The translations under genes were made by a program, and so were the position numbers. From the NCBI GenBank assembly GCA_039820425.1, contig JBCBQD010000167.1, forward strand, positions 1 to 12,617: a stretch of DNA of 12,617 bases. The letters run 5' to 3'. The DNA comes from SIO4C1 sp039820425. GTDB taxonomy: Bacteria; Cyanobacteriota; Cyanobacteriia; Phormidesmidales; Phormidesmidaceae. Below the pieces are notes generated by a model, which saw nothing but the letters and a program-made list of their open reading frames with translations, was not told the DNA's origin and searched no databases. Every line of letters starts with the position of its first letter. Position 1 is the stretch's first letter. Below, in pieces: positions 1 through 6,311 of the stretch.

Positions 1-345
1 GCAACCGCCACGCGGAATCTGGTCGCCATATGGATGCTGATGCCCGATGAGGGGTGGCAGAGTTGGGTACTGGATTTACATCAAGGCACGGTGCTGGATG
101 TGGCCTTTCAACCTGAAACCGGATTGCTGGCCTCTCTCTCGGACCATGGCTGGATTCTACTGTGGCAGGCTGCTATGAAACCGGTTCAAGTGCTGGAAGA
201 GGCTAAGGAGGGCTTTTCCTGTTTGACCTGGCATCCGACCGGAGAGTACCTGGCGGCTGGCAGTCAGCAGGGTGAGGTGCTGGTGTGGACCCTTTGCCCC
301 GATGCCAGACAGCGTCTTTTTCGGCAACCGGAGGTCCGAACGTGA
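1..345 (+). CDS. WD40-repeat protein, C-terminal part (5' end outside window)
   Basis: The frame is open from base 1 to the TGA at 343-345, so only about the last 114 residues are present and the start lies upstream. The piece shows at least two WD40 blades. One runs through VLDVAFQPETGLLASLSDHG and then ILLWQ; the next runs through FSCLTWHPTGEYLAAGSQQG and then VLVWT, with the usual GH/WD-like spacing and a closing tryptophan in each. WD40 propellers are scaffolds for protein contacts, and no catalytic role can be assigned. Its stop overlaps the next start by four bases (GTGA), so the two are probably translated together. My recollection is that cyanobacterial genes of this kind sit near zinc-related GTPase and transporter genes, which fits the rest of the window, but this link is inference. 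Confidence 0.75.
   Translation, partial: ATATRNLVAIWMLMPDEGWQSWVLDLHQGTVLDVAFQPETGLLASLSDHGWILLWQAAMKPVQVLEEAKEGFSCLTWHPTGEYLAAGSQQGEVLVWTLCPDARQRLFRQPEVRT
330..334 (+). promoter_or_regulatory. Strong ribosome binding site GGAGG deciding a GTG start
   Basis: GGAGG lies seven bases before the GTG at 342. This selects the GTG over the ATG at 285, which would give a longer reading frame lying deep inside the WD40 gene. The site is itself inside the 3' end of the WD40 gene, as expected for coupled translation. Confidence 0.7.
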
Positions 346-878
346 GCCTTGCTTCTCTCTTACCTGCGTTAGGCGAAACCATTCGTTGCCCCTGCTGCGA
401 TCGCGCTATTCCAGCGCTGGTGTTGACAGATGCTTATCTCTGCCCCCGTCATGGTTTGTTTGAAGTCGATCTTACTGAGAATGTCATTATCCACCTCGAC
501 TCGGGGCGGCAATGGCGCTCCTGGAAGGGTCAATGGTATCGCCAGCACTGGCAGATTGAGAGTCTACGGACCGAAATTTTTGCTGCACTAGATCATCTTC
601 ACCATCAGGGGTTTCACGCAACCAGGATAATCCTGGCCCAGCGATATCGAGAGCTGGTGACCCCCTATCTGGAATCTGGGGCTGATTGTTTTCGCCGGAT
701 CTACTACGGCAAACTGCGTTTGTACGGTCTGCCGGTGACATTTCAGCCTGAAACCCAGGCGGATTCTCGATGGCAGGTTATCTCCTTTGAACTTGTTAAG
801 GTGCCTGGGTCGCCCAAAACCTACACCTATTTAACGTGCACTCGCACCAGTGAGCATTGGCGGAAATTTGCAGAATAA
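342..878 (+). CDS. Cyanobacterial conserved hypothetical protein, TIGR02652 family
   Basis: A 178-residue protein starting at GTG 342 behind a GGAGG ribosome site. Near its N-terminus it has the exact spacing CxxC-x14-CxxH (CPCC at about residues 14-17, CPRH at about 32-35). This is the signature of TIGR02652, a family of roughly 170 residues described so far only in cyanobacteria, so length and motif both fit. The four ligands suggest a small zinc-binding site. The rest is soluble, rich in aromatic residues and Arg, with no signal peptide or membrane segment. Its biochemical role is unknown. It overlaps the WD40 gene by four bases, and the broken NicO transporter gene follows within ten bases, pointing to one transcription unit tied to metal handling (inference). 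Confidence 0.85.
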   Translation: MSLASLLPALGETIRCPCCDRAIPALVLTDAYLCPRHGLFEVDLTENVIIHLDSGRQWRSWKGQWYRQHWQIESLRTEIFAALDHLHHQGFHATRIILAQRYRELVTPYLESGADCFRRIYYGKLRLYGLPVTFQPETQADSRWQVISFELVKVPGSPKTYTYLTCTRTSEHWRKFAE

Positions 879-885
879 CAACATC

Positions 886-1392
886 ATGGCTCCGCTGCTC
901 ATTCTGGCCCATGGTGAAGCGGCCAACCGATTAACAACCTTGCTGGATGGTCAGCTTACCTCAGCTGCGATCGCAGCCGGAATTGCGATCGCCTATGCCT
1001 TCGGTGCAGTGCATGCCCTTTCCCCCGGTCATGGCAAAACCCTGGTGGGAGCTTACCTGGTGGGCAGCTGAGGTACACCGCAGGCCGCTCTCTGGCTGGG
1101 GCTAACCACCACGGTGCCCCATACTCTGGCGGTTTTCATTTTGGGAGTGACCACTCTGTTAGCCTCCCATTACCTGTTAGCCTCCCATTACATTGATCTC
1201 GACAAGGTTTATCCGATATTGGGAGCCGTCAGCGGGCTGGCAATTTGTCTGGTGGGGCTGCGGTTACTGGTCATGCGCTTGAGGAATAGGCATCATCATC
1301 CCCATCACCACCATGACGACCAAGGGGTCGGACACCATCTGTTTATTCTCCCAACTTTCCGCTGCTCATGGTTCGATATTCAGATACCCTAG
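886..1392 (+). pseudogene. Broken NicO/RcnA-type nickel/cobalt transporter gene
   Basis: The reading frame begins MAPLLILAHGEA and contains HALSPGHGKTLVGAYLVGS, the first-helix motif of the NicO (RcnA/NixA-like) metal transporters. A TGA at 1069-1071 stops it there. The same frame then continues with GTPQAALWLGLTTT, two further hydrophobic segments and the expected His-rich cytoplasmic loop (HHHPHHHHDD). Family members usually have Arg at the TGA position, so one CGA to TGA change explains the break. Just past the His loop, homology ends and the frame stops at 1390-1392, next to the end of a GNAT gene on the other strand. The second membrane half is therefore missing, as is the long N-terminal region many relatives have. 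An 18-base tandem duplication adds six residues. A functional exporter cannot be made from this piece. Readthrough of the TGA would still give only a half-protein. Confidence 0.75.
1156..1191 (+). repeat. 18-base perfect tandem duplication inside the NicO pseudogene
   Basis: The unit ctgttagcctcccattac occurs twice in a row (1156-1173 and 1174-1191). It keeps the frame and inserts a second LLASHY. It looks like a recent slippage event in a gene no longer under strong selection. Confidence 0.9.
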
Positions 1393-1875
1393 CTACCCAA
1401 CGTCCGGATGCAACCAACACTCCATGATGTAGTTTAGGATGGGAACGCCGCGCACTTCGTGTGGGTTGTCGCGGACGACGCGGAAACCATGGCGCTCGAA
1501 GAAGGGACGCGCTGTAATAGAGACCTCGGCGTAGAGCCGGATCAGATTGGACCGTCGCGCCTCCTGGAAGATTCGCTCCATGATTGCCGACATGTACCCC
1601 TTGCCAGCATGAGCCGGGGATACGTAGGTGCAGTCGATGTGGCCGTCAGCATCGAATTCGATGAAGCCCGCGACCTCGCCATCCACAACTGCAACCCAGG
1701 GTTGCTTGCGATCGCATCGCCTGCGCCATTTCTCAGCCCACGCATCGTCACCCTCAATTGGAGTGGCCCAGGCATTACGCTGCTCCTCGGTGTAGTCGTC
1801 GCGGGTCAGTTGATGAACTGCATCGTAGTAGATTCGGCCGATCGTAAGTTCATCACCGGGCTCGTACTTCCGAAT
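1379..1875. repeat. Direct repeat, copy A (GNAT gene block)
   Basis: From ttcag at 1379 to ccgaat ending at 1875 this block matches 3956-4452 over the same length (497 bases), with scattered substitutions and at most tiny indels near the left edge. It covers nearly the whole GNAT gene. Homology stops abruptly on both sides: to the left lies the truncated NicO gene, to the right the end of the VOC gene. Confidence 0.85.
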
Positions 1876-1890
1876 GTTAGGCGGCAACAT
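1393..1890 (-). CDS. GNAT-family N-acetyltransferase, copy A
   Basis: A protein of 165 residues if started at ATG 1890 (MLPPNIRKYEPGDELTIGR). A longer frame to 1932 exists but runs further into the VOC gene. It has the GNAT layout: an N-terminal IRKYEPGDE strand, a central EVAGFIEFDADGHIDCTYVSP segment, the acetyl-CoA loop HAGKGYMSAIME (a Q/RxxGxG/A-type motif) and the C-terminal ARPFFERHGFRVVRDNPHEVRG signature. Relatives acetylate small amines or protein amino groups; the substrate here is unknown. It is about 95% identical to the protein at 3970-4485, with about eight changes over 160 residues, mostly on the surface. Its start overlaps the VOC stop by 14 bases, so it may be translated with that gene. 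The first residues differ from copy B, showing that its original 5' end was replaced at a rearrangement junction. Confidence 0.85.
   Translation of the reverse strand: MLPPNIRKYEPGDELTIGRIYYDAVHQLTRDDYTEEQRNAWATPIEGDDAWAEKWRRRCDRKQPWVAVVDGEVAGFIEFDADGHIDCTYVSPAHAGKGYMSAIMERIFQEARRSNLIRLYAEVSITARPFFERHGFRVVRDNPHEVRGVPILNYIMECWLHPDVG
1876..1882 (-). other. attC R''-like core heptamer GCCTAAC at the end of the VOC gene
   Basis: On the minus strand GCCTAAC fits the integron core consensus RYYYAAC exactly and contains the VOC stop codon TAA, as in many gene cassettes. No matching GTTRRRY arm follows, because the GNAT repeat begins at once. If it is an attC remnant, only its first box survives. 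A seven-base match alone is weak; the value is in its position. Confidence 0.4.
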
Positions 1891-2275
1891 TGAGTTGCCA
1901 TGACACGCCAAACCGATCGTTGACCCAGCCAAACTTTTGGCTGAAACCGTAATTGTCGAGTGGCATCAATACATCTCCCTCCTCGGACAGAATGCTAAAT
2001 GCACGCTCAAGCTCTTCGGGCGAATCAAACTCTACGAATATGGAACTCGACGGAGTAAACGAAAATTCGTGCTCAATCGGACTGTCGGCGCACATAAATT
2101 CACACCCACAAAGCTTGAACACCGCCACCTTGATAGTACCGACCGGACCAGGCTCGCCCTCGGTGTATTTCTCGACACGCACCATGCCAGAATCCGGGAA
2201 AGTGGAGAAATACAGATCTAATGCTGCCTGCGCAGCACCGCCTTGAAACATAAGAAATGGCCTAGCTGTTGTCAT
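1877..2275 (-). CDS. VOC-superfamily (PhnB-like, glyoxalase fold) protein
   Basis: From ATG 2275 the protein is 132 residues: MTTARPFLMFQGGAAQAAL and onward. PFLMFQG, A.ALDLYFSTFPDSGM, VEKY, EFMCADSP, the acidic helix SPEELERAFSILSEEG and the end YGFSQKFGWVNDRFGVSWQL are typical of the PhnB/'3-demethylubiquinone-9 3-methyltransferase' type VOC proteins, whose true reactions are mostly unknown. In-frame ATG codons at 2308 and 2326 would add a basic tail (HPHRDI), which looks non-native. The ATG at 2275 is preceded by ATTAGGCTG, one base off an integron GTTRRRY box. Length fits the family, so it is probably intact although its stop lies at a rearrangement boundary. It is transcribed away from the decayed permease copy and towards the overlapping GNAT gene. 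Confidence 0.8.
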   Translation of the reverse strand: MTTARPFLMFQGGAAQAALDLYFSTFPDSGMVRVEKYTEGEPGPVGTIKVAVFKLCGCEFMCADSPIEHEFSFTPSSSIFVEFDSPEELERAFSILSEEGDVLMPLDNYGFSQKFGWVNDRFGVSWQLNVAA

Positions 2276-2348
2276 CAGCCTAATATCCCTATGTGGGTGA
2301 TTGGACATAAGATGATCGTACAACAATCACACTCCCCCCAGCGACTCT

Positions 2349-2770
2349 ATGGACTGGCTGCTAGACCCTTTGAATTACGAGTTTATGCGGCAAGCGCTAA
2401 TAGCGGGTGTACTGATGGGCATTTTGTGTCCGATTGTGGGCACTTATCTACTTGTGCAGCAGATGGCGCTGTTGGGGGATGTGGTGGCGCACGCGGTGCT
2501 GCCAGGGCTGGCGATCGCAAACTTCCTGAATATTCCTTTGATCATCGGCACCTTTGTCTTTAGTCTGTTCGGCACCTTTGTCACTGGCTGGATTCGCTCA
2601 CAATCTAAAGTCAAGTTTGTAACGCTGGCTGTGTTGGTTGGCGTGAAGGTGTTCTACAGGTCACTGTTGTTTTTTACGTTTGACCCGCTGGGTGCAGAAG
2701 CAATCGACCTGCCTAGGTGCAGGGTTAGGGGTGCTTACTAGCCTGGGGTTAGCTGCCATTTATGGACAAT
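2349..2770 (+). pseudogene. Decayed second copy of the ABC metal permease gene
   Basis: The first 267 bases match the intact permease at 4658 with only about 19 substitutions by hand count, most of them silent. The 42 bases before both start codons also match (2307-2348 and 4616-4657). At 2615/2616 a segment equal to 4925-5071 of the intact gene (147 bases, 49 codons) is missing, which keeps the frame but removes membrane segments. At 2713/2714 a second segment, equal to about 5170-5324 (155 bases), is missing, which shifts the frame and leads to a TAG at 2739-2741. Recognisable homology (AGLGVLTS in the shifted frame) fades near 2770, so the last quarter of the gene is gone. The 130-residue product would not be a working permease. 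Confidence 0.88.
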
Positions 2771-2845
2771 AGTAGCTTGAAAAATCTCTCTTGGGAACTG
2801 GAATTATACAGCGGCTGCCAGTGGTCAGTGTTCTGGAAACAGATT

Positions 2846-2852
2846 GTTAGGC
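2846..2852 (-). other. attC R''-like core heptamer GCCTAAC after the GFA gene
   Basis: Nine bases past the GFA stop codon the minus strand reads GCCTAACAA, a perfect RYYYAAC box of the kind that opens integron attC sites. I cannot find the matching second half in the following 120 bases, which run into the decayed permease copy. So this would be a truncated attC at best, or chance. Confidence 0.35.
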
Positions 2853-2861
2853 TGCACTCAT

Positions 2862-3254
2862 CTACTCTTCTAAACGCCCCGTGGACTCACGGTCACGCTC
2901 GTATTGTCTGGTGAACGAAAAAGGGGGTAACCAAGATTCGCGTCGGATTGTCCAAAGTTCGTAAGTTGGCCTAAGTTGATCAGGTGCGTCCAGGGATCCT
3001 AAGTGCACTTCGATTTCGTCTGCGGTGCGTGAGTAAACAGACGATCCGCAGCGGGGGCAGAAGAACCGCCCCAAGTAGTCGCGTGTTTCGCCCGTGATCG
3101 TCACCGCATTCTGCGGGAACACCGCAGAAGCGTGAAAAAGCGCTCCATGATGCTTACGGCAGTCAAGACAGTGACAAAGTCCGACACGGTACGGGAATCC
3201 CGATGCCACAATTCGGACATTCCCGCAAAGGCAACCGCCAGTGAATCGGTTCAT
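2862..3254 (-). CDS. GFA/CENP-V-domain protein (glutathione-dependent formaldehyde-activating-like)
   Basis: A complete 130-residue protein from ATG 3254. It shows the GFA zinc-ligand series in order: GGCLCGNVRI (about residues 7-16), LCHCLDCRKHHGALF (about 27-41), FCPRCGSSVY (about 65-74), and the closing LGSLDAPDQLRPTYELW. These cysteines bind two zinc ions in the family. The founding member adds glutathione to formaldehyde, but most relatives have no proven reaction, so only the fold is assigned. There is no signal peptide or membrane segment. No good ribosome site precedes the ATG (GAGAAAAC is the nearest). The 104 bases between it and the DUF4399 gene hold nothing I can recognise. GFA genes are common integron cargo, which matches the heptamer after its stop. 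Confidence 0.85.
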   Translation of the reverse strand: MNRFTGGCLCGNVRIVASGFPYRVGLCHCLDCRKHHGALFHASAVFPQNAVTITGETRDYLGRFFCPRCGSSVYSRTADEIEVHLGSLDAPDQLRPTYELWTIRRESWLPPFSFTRQYERDRESTGRLEE

Positions 3255-3358
3255 ACTATGTTTTCTCTAAGTCCAGATGTCCAGAGTGACTTCGACAAAA
3301 CCCGTCGGGCGTTCATAAGAGATGCGACTAAGGAAACATCACATTACAGCATGGAGCT

Positions 3359-3805
3359 CTATTCAACGGTGATAGTGATCGGCTGAGACAACACAGGAGG
3401 GTCATGGGGAATGTGGACATAGTTTGCCAGCACCAGTTGGAGGGTGTGCTCTCCTGGTGGTAATGCTAGGGTCGCTTCAGTCTGCCCACCCCCAAAATGC
3501 TTGATGTGCTCCGTTGCTGACAACGCTTTATCAAGGTCGGGCAGGGTTTCCAAGTCTACCAATAGATGATGATGTCCGGTTTCGGGACGATCGATACCAG
3601 CAGGAGCAACTCCCATGCCCGACAAGCCAAATTGAACCGTGAAAGGATTGGACACAGTAGCTCCGTCTGGAGGAGAAATCAGATAAACTTCAGCACTATC
3701 AGGAGCTTTTGAGGTGAAAGAGTCAGCCATTACTGGCGCTTCACTAGACATAACAGTGACGACAGCCAGCAGCATGGAGCACAGCAGCGCAAAGAAGTGA
3801 GTCAT
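3359..3805 (-). CDS. Secreted DUF4399 domain protein
   Basis: From ATG 3805 the protein has 148 residues. A TTG at 3829 would add eight residues but has no better ribosome site. Residues 1-26 (MTHFFALLCSMLLAVVTVMS and on to VMA) form a clear Sec signal peptide with a likely cut near AxA-type VMA/DS. The mature part begins VYLISPPDGATVSNPFTVQFGLSGM, contains a GHHHLLVD motif and ends PPGEHTLQLVLANYVHIPHD then PPVLSQPITITVE. That is the DUF4399 pattern, a beta-sandwich found in periplasmic or extracellular proteins of unknown function. The His triplet could bind metal, which would suit the locus, but this is speculation. It is a single gene with its own plausible promoter, and it is more cyanobacterial in style than its cassette-like neighbours. 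Confidence 0.82.
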   Translation of the reverse strand: MTHFFALLCSMLLAVVTVMSSEAPVMADSFTSKAPDSAEVYLISPPDGATVSNPFTVQFGLSGMGVAPAGIDRPETGHHHLLVDLETLPDLDKALSATEHIKHFGGGQTEATLALPPGEHTLQLVLANYVHIPHDPPVLSQPITITVE

Positions 3806-3836
3806 GGAATCAATACGGAAGAATGACAACTGTTCT

Positions 3837-3866
3837 AAGATATCGGGCTTTGCCCTCTTGTTTCAA
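3837..3866 (-). promoter_or_regulatory. Possible sigma-70 promoter for the DUF4399 gene
   Basis: Read on the minus strand, TTGAAA (3866-3861) and TATCTT (3842-3837) are separated by 18 bases and lie about 30 bases before ATG 3805. Both hexamers are imperfect, so this is a modest call. Confidence 0.4.
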
Positions 3867-3955
3867 GGATTTAGCTAGTGCTGCCGCTGATGTGGAGTTT
3901 GCAAACAGTCAGTTAAATCAGGATGCTTAATTGCTTAGAGGTTGTTTATCGTCCG

Positions 3956-4452
3956 TTCAGCTATCCCAGCTAACCCATGTCCGGATGCAACCAACACTCC
4001 ATGATGTAGTTCAAAATCGGAACGCCACGAACTTCGTGTGGATTGTCGCGGACGACGCGAAAACCATGGCGTTCGAAGAAGGGGCGCGCTGTGATAGAGA
4101 CTTCGGCGTAGAGCCGGATCAGATTGGACCGTAGCGCCTCCTGGAAGATTTGCTCCATGATTGCCGACATGTGCCCCTTGCCGGCATGATCCGGGGATAC
4201 GTAGGTGCAGTCAATGTGGCCGTCAGCATCGAATTCGATGAAGCCCGCGACCTGGCCTTCCACAACTGCAACCCAGGGTTGCTTGCGATCGCATCGCCTG
4301 CGCCATTTCTCAGCCCACGCATCGTCGCCCTCAATGGGAGTTGCCCAGGCGTTACGCTGCTCATCAGTGTAGTCGTCGCGGGTCAGTTGATGAACTGCGT
4401 CGTAGTAGATTCGGCCAATCGTGAGTTCATCACCGGGCTCGTATTTCCGAAT
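3956..4452. repeat. Direct repeat, copy B (GNAT gene block)
   Basis: This is the partner of 1379-1875, with the same length and orientation. The outside flanks differ from those of copy A on both sides. With the permease homology to its right it marks an old duplication of a GNAT(-)/permease(+) unit. Confidence 0.85.
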
Positions 4453-4485
4453 AATGGCCTGTTGGCAACTTTCTCGCCGTTGCAT
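3970..4485 (-). CDS. GNAT-family N-acetyltransferase, copy B
   Basis: A 171-residue protein from ATG 4485, with AGGG seven bases ahead of the start. It has the same GNAT architecture as copy A: N-terminal IRKYEPGDE, acetyl-CoA loop HAGKGHMSAIME, C-terminal ARPFFERHGF. The differences are conservative or surface changes such as D/E, E/Q, A/D, Y/H and V/M. The first dozen residues (MQRRESCQQA) are unrelated to those of copy A. Neither copy has a stop or frameshift, so both may be working or one may be recently redundant. It is divergent from the intact permease across 172 bases. Its substrate is unknown. Confidence 0.87.
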   Translation of the reverse strand: MQRRESCQQAIIRKYEPGDELTIGRIYYDAVHQLTRDDYTDEQRNAWATPIEGDDAWAEKWRRRCDRKQPWVAVVEGQVAGFIEFDADGHIDCTYVSPDHAGKGHMSAIMEQIFQEALRSNLIRLYAEVSITARPFFERHGFRVVRDNPHEVRGVPILNYIMECWLHPDMG

Positions 4486-4657
4486 AATCAGCCCTCCGTT
4501 GCACGATAGCGCTATGGATTCACTCCCATTCTAGTCATAATGGACAGCCCGTTTGACGGCGTTGCAAACGGTTAGCTTACGCGGATAGCGATCGCAACAG
4601 AAATCGGTTCAAGTTATAAGATAATCGTACAAAAATCATTCCCCCCTCAGCGACTCT

Positions 4658-5500
4658 ATGGACTGGCTACTTGACCCCTTGAATTACGAGTTTATGCGGC
4701 AAGCGCTAATGGCAGGTGTGCTGATGGGCATTTTGTGTCCGATTGTGGGCACTTATTTACTTGTGCAGCGGATGGCGCTGTTGGGTGATGTGGTGGCGCA
4801 CGCGGTGCTACCAGGGCTGGCGATCGCCAACTTCCTGAATATTCCTTTGATCATCGGAGCCTTTGTCTCTGGTATGTTCGGCACTTTTGTCACCGGCTGG
4901 ATTCGCTCCCAATCTAAAGTCAAGGTCGATGCAGCCATGGCCATCACCCTCTCCAGCTTTTTCTCCCTCGGCATCGTCCTGTTTACCAGCCTGGGCAGCC
5001 GATTAGATCTTGAAGAGCTGCTGTTTGGCGATATCCTCAGCATTGCCCCAGCAGATGTGTGGGAAATTGGGTTTATAACGCTGGCTGTGTTGGTTGGCGT
5101 GAAGGTGTTCTATAGGTCGCTATTGTTTTTTACCTTTGACCCGTTAGGGGCAGAAGCAATCGGCCTGCCGGTGACTGTGATGAATTTTGGGTTAACGGCT
5201 GCCATTACGCTTACGATTGTCGCCAGCATCAAAGCGGTGGGCTTTATTTTAGTGGTGGCGCTGATGGTGAGCCCGGCGGCGGCGGCTTATTTACTCACGA
5301 AAGAACTGCACTGGATGATGGGGGTAGGCGCAGGGTTGGGTGTGCTCTCTTGCCTGACGGGGATGTACCTTAGCTACTATCTCGATACGCCGTCTGGGCC
5401 TGCGATCGCGCTAACGCTTTTCGCCTGCTTTCTATCGGCGTTGTTGTTTAGTCCGAGCCAGGGGATTTTGACCCGCCGCCGAGGGCAATCCAAAGCTTGA
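4658..5500 (+). CDS. znuB: ABC metal importer, membrane permease (ZnuB/MntB type)
   Basis: A 280-residue, very hydrophobic protein of the ABC-3 family that moves Zn2+, Mn2+ or Fe2+ into the cytoplasm. The N-terminus MDWLLDPLNYEFMRQALMAG, then GILCPIVGTYLLVQRMALLGD and VVAHAVLPGLAIA, are family hallmarks. EELLFGDILSIAPADV marks the coupling region facing the ATPase, and VLVGVKVFYRSLLFFTFDPLGAEA and FILVVALMVSPAAAAYLLT are the conserved later helices. About eight or nine membrane segments are visible and the length is normal. I name it for zinc by context; the motifs alone fit manganese equally well. There is no strong ribosome site, but the 42-base leader is conserved in the decayed copy. It ends 43 bases from the end of the convergent ATPase gene, with only a weak five-base hairpin between them. 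Confidence 0.88.
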   Translation: MDWLLDPLNYEFMRQALMAGVLMGILCPIVGTYLLVQRMALLGDVVAHAVLPGLAIANFLNIPLIIGAFVSGMFGTFVTGWIRSQSKVKVDAAMAITLSSFFSLGIVLFTSLGSRLDLEELLFGDILSIAPADVWEIGFITLAVLVGVKVFYRSLLFFTFDPLGAEAIGLPVTVMNFGLTAAITLTIVASIKAVGFILVVALMVSPAAAAYLLTKELHWMMGVGAGLGVLSCLTGMYLSYYLDTPSGPAIALTLFACFLSALLFSPSQGILTRRRGQSKA

Positions 5501-5543
5501 TTGCGATATCAATCAATAGCTAGCAGGAAAACGGCATTCCGTT

Positions 5544-6263
5544 CTAATTGTGCAGAGCTGCGTGGATATTTGCACCGTAGGCTTGCTGAATATTGTCCAT
5601 CGTCATCACGGCTTGCGGCGTATCGTCAGCTAGCACACAGCGATTGAGCAACAGCAGGCGATCATAGCGGTTGAGCGCCTCACCCCACTCATGACTGCAA
5701 ACCAGCAGCGTGTTACCCTGCTGGCTGAGGTCGGCAAAAATGCTTAGCATAGTGGCTTCCGTTTTTTTATCGATGCCGCTAAAAGGCTCGTCTAGCAAAA
5801 ATAAATTGGGCTGCTGGGCTAGGGCACGGGCTAGAAAAACTCGCTGCTGCTGACCGCCCGAGAGCTGACCAATAGGACGGTTTTTGAGCGGTAACATCTC
5901 TACCCGATCGAGCGCTGCACTTACTAATCTTTTGGCTTTGCTATCAGGAGATCGCCCCCAGTCGAGGGCCCTTGCCTGCGCCATCATCACCACATTCCAG
6001 GCCGTGATCGGATAGTCCCAATCAATTTGCGATCGCTGCGGCACGTAGGCAACCTGCCGTCGCTGCCGCTTCAGCGAAGCCCCGTTCAATAAAACCTTCC
6101 CCCGATAGGGCGTTAGACCCAGAATCGCTTTGACTAGGGTGCTTTTTCCCGCACCGTTAGGACCAATCAGCCCGACCCATTCGCCTGGGCGCAACGTCAG
6201 CGAAACCGCCGTGAGTGCTTCGATACCTCGATAGTTAACTGATAGATCCTGGACCGTTAGCAT
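5544..6263 (-). CDS. znuC: ABC metal importer, ATP-binding subunit (ZnuC/MntA type)
   Basis: A 239-residue ABC ATPase with all motifs intact: Walker A GPNGAGKST (34-42), Q-loop Gln76 in YVPQRSQIDWDYPIT, signature LSGGQQQR (134-141), Walker B LFLLDEP with catalytic Glu159, and switch His191 in CSHEW. The IDWDYPITAWNVVMMAQ stretch after the Q-loop is typical of the zinc/manganese/chelated-iron importer branch. It should drive the permease at 4658 on the cytoplasmic face. The two genes are convergent instead of in one operon. It follows the TonB-like gene on the same strand after 48 bases and is probably co-transcribed with it. A degenerate Fur-family operator sits nine bases before its ATG, where a ribosome site would be expected and none is visible. 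Confidence 0.9.
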   Translation of the reverse strand: MLTVQDLSVNYRGIEALTAVSLTLRPGEWVGLIGPNGAGKSTLVKAILGLTPYRGKVLLNGASLKRQRRQVAYVPQRSQIDWDYPITAWNVVMMAQARALDWGRSPDSKAKRLVSAALDRVEMLPLKNRPIGQLSGGQQQRVFLARALAQQPNLFLLDEPFSGIDKKTEATMLSIFADLSQQGNTLLVCSHEWGEALNRYDRLLLLNRCVLADDTPQAVMTMDNIQQAYGANIHAALHN

Positions 6264-6271
6264 ACTGAAAA

Positions 6272-6286
6272 TAATAATCGTTATCG
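6272..6286. promoter_or_regulatory. Degenerate Fur/Zur-type operator before the ATPase gene
   Basis: TAATAATCGTTATCG matches the 7-1-7 box TGATAATNATTATCA at 11 of 14 informative positions and lies 9-23 bases upstream of ATG 6263. Bound protein could block a local start or an elongating polymerase. The mismatches make it a weak candidate. Confidence 0.4.
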
Positions 6287-6311
6287 GTTTGCAAGTGTAT
6301 ATCTACGACTT

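Noticed and set aside
1459..1893. Plus-strand frames through both GNAT copies (also 4150-4509)
   Set aside because: They mirror the GNAT gene on the opposite strand; their conservation in both copies follows from the duplication.
3883..3894. Minus-strand CACATCAGCGGC, identical to a piece of the attC-like site at 8538
   Set aside because: No complementary arm or core boxes lie around it; a 12-base match in this window can be chance.
4549..4571. CCGTTTG/CAAACGG hairpin between GNAT copy B and the permease as another attC site
   Set aside because: Only seven pairs with a nine-base loop; the AAC/GTT outer boxes do not pair, so the attC layout is missing.
4616..4645. GATAATCGTACAAAAATCATT upstream of the permease as a Zur/Fur operator
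   Set aside because: Only the left GATAAT half fits; the right half does not match the inverted repeat.
5530..5543. AACGG-catt-CCGTT hairpin between permease and ATPase as a bidirectional terminator
   Set aside because: The stem is just five pairs with no T run on either side.
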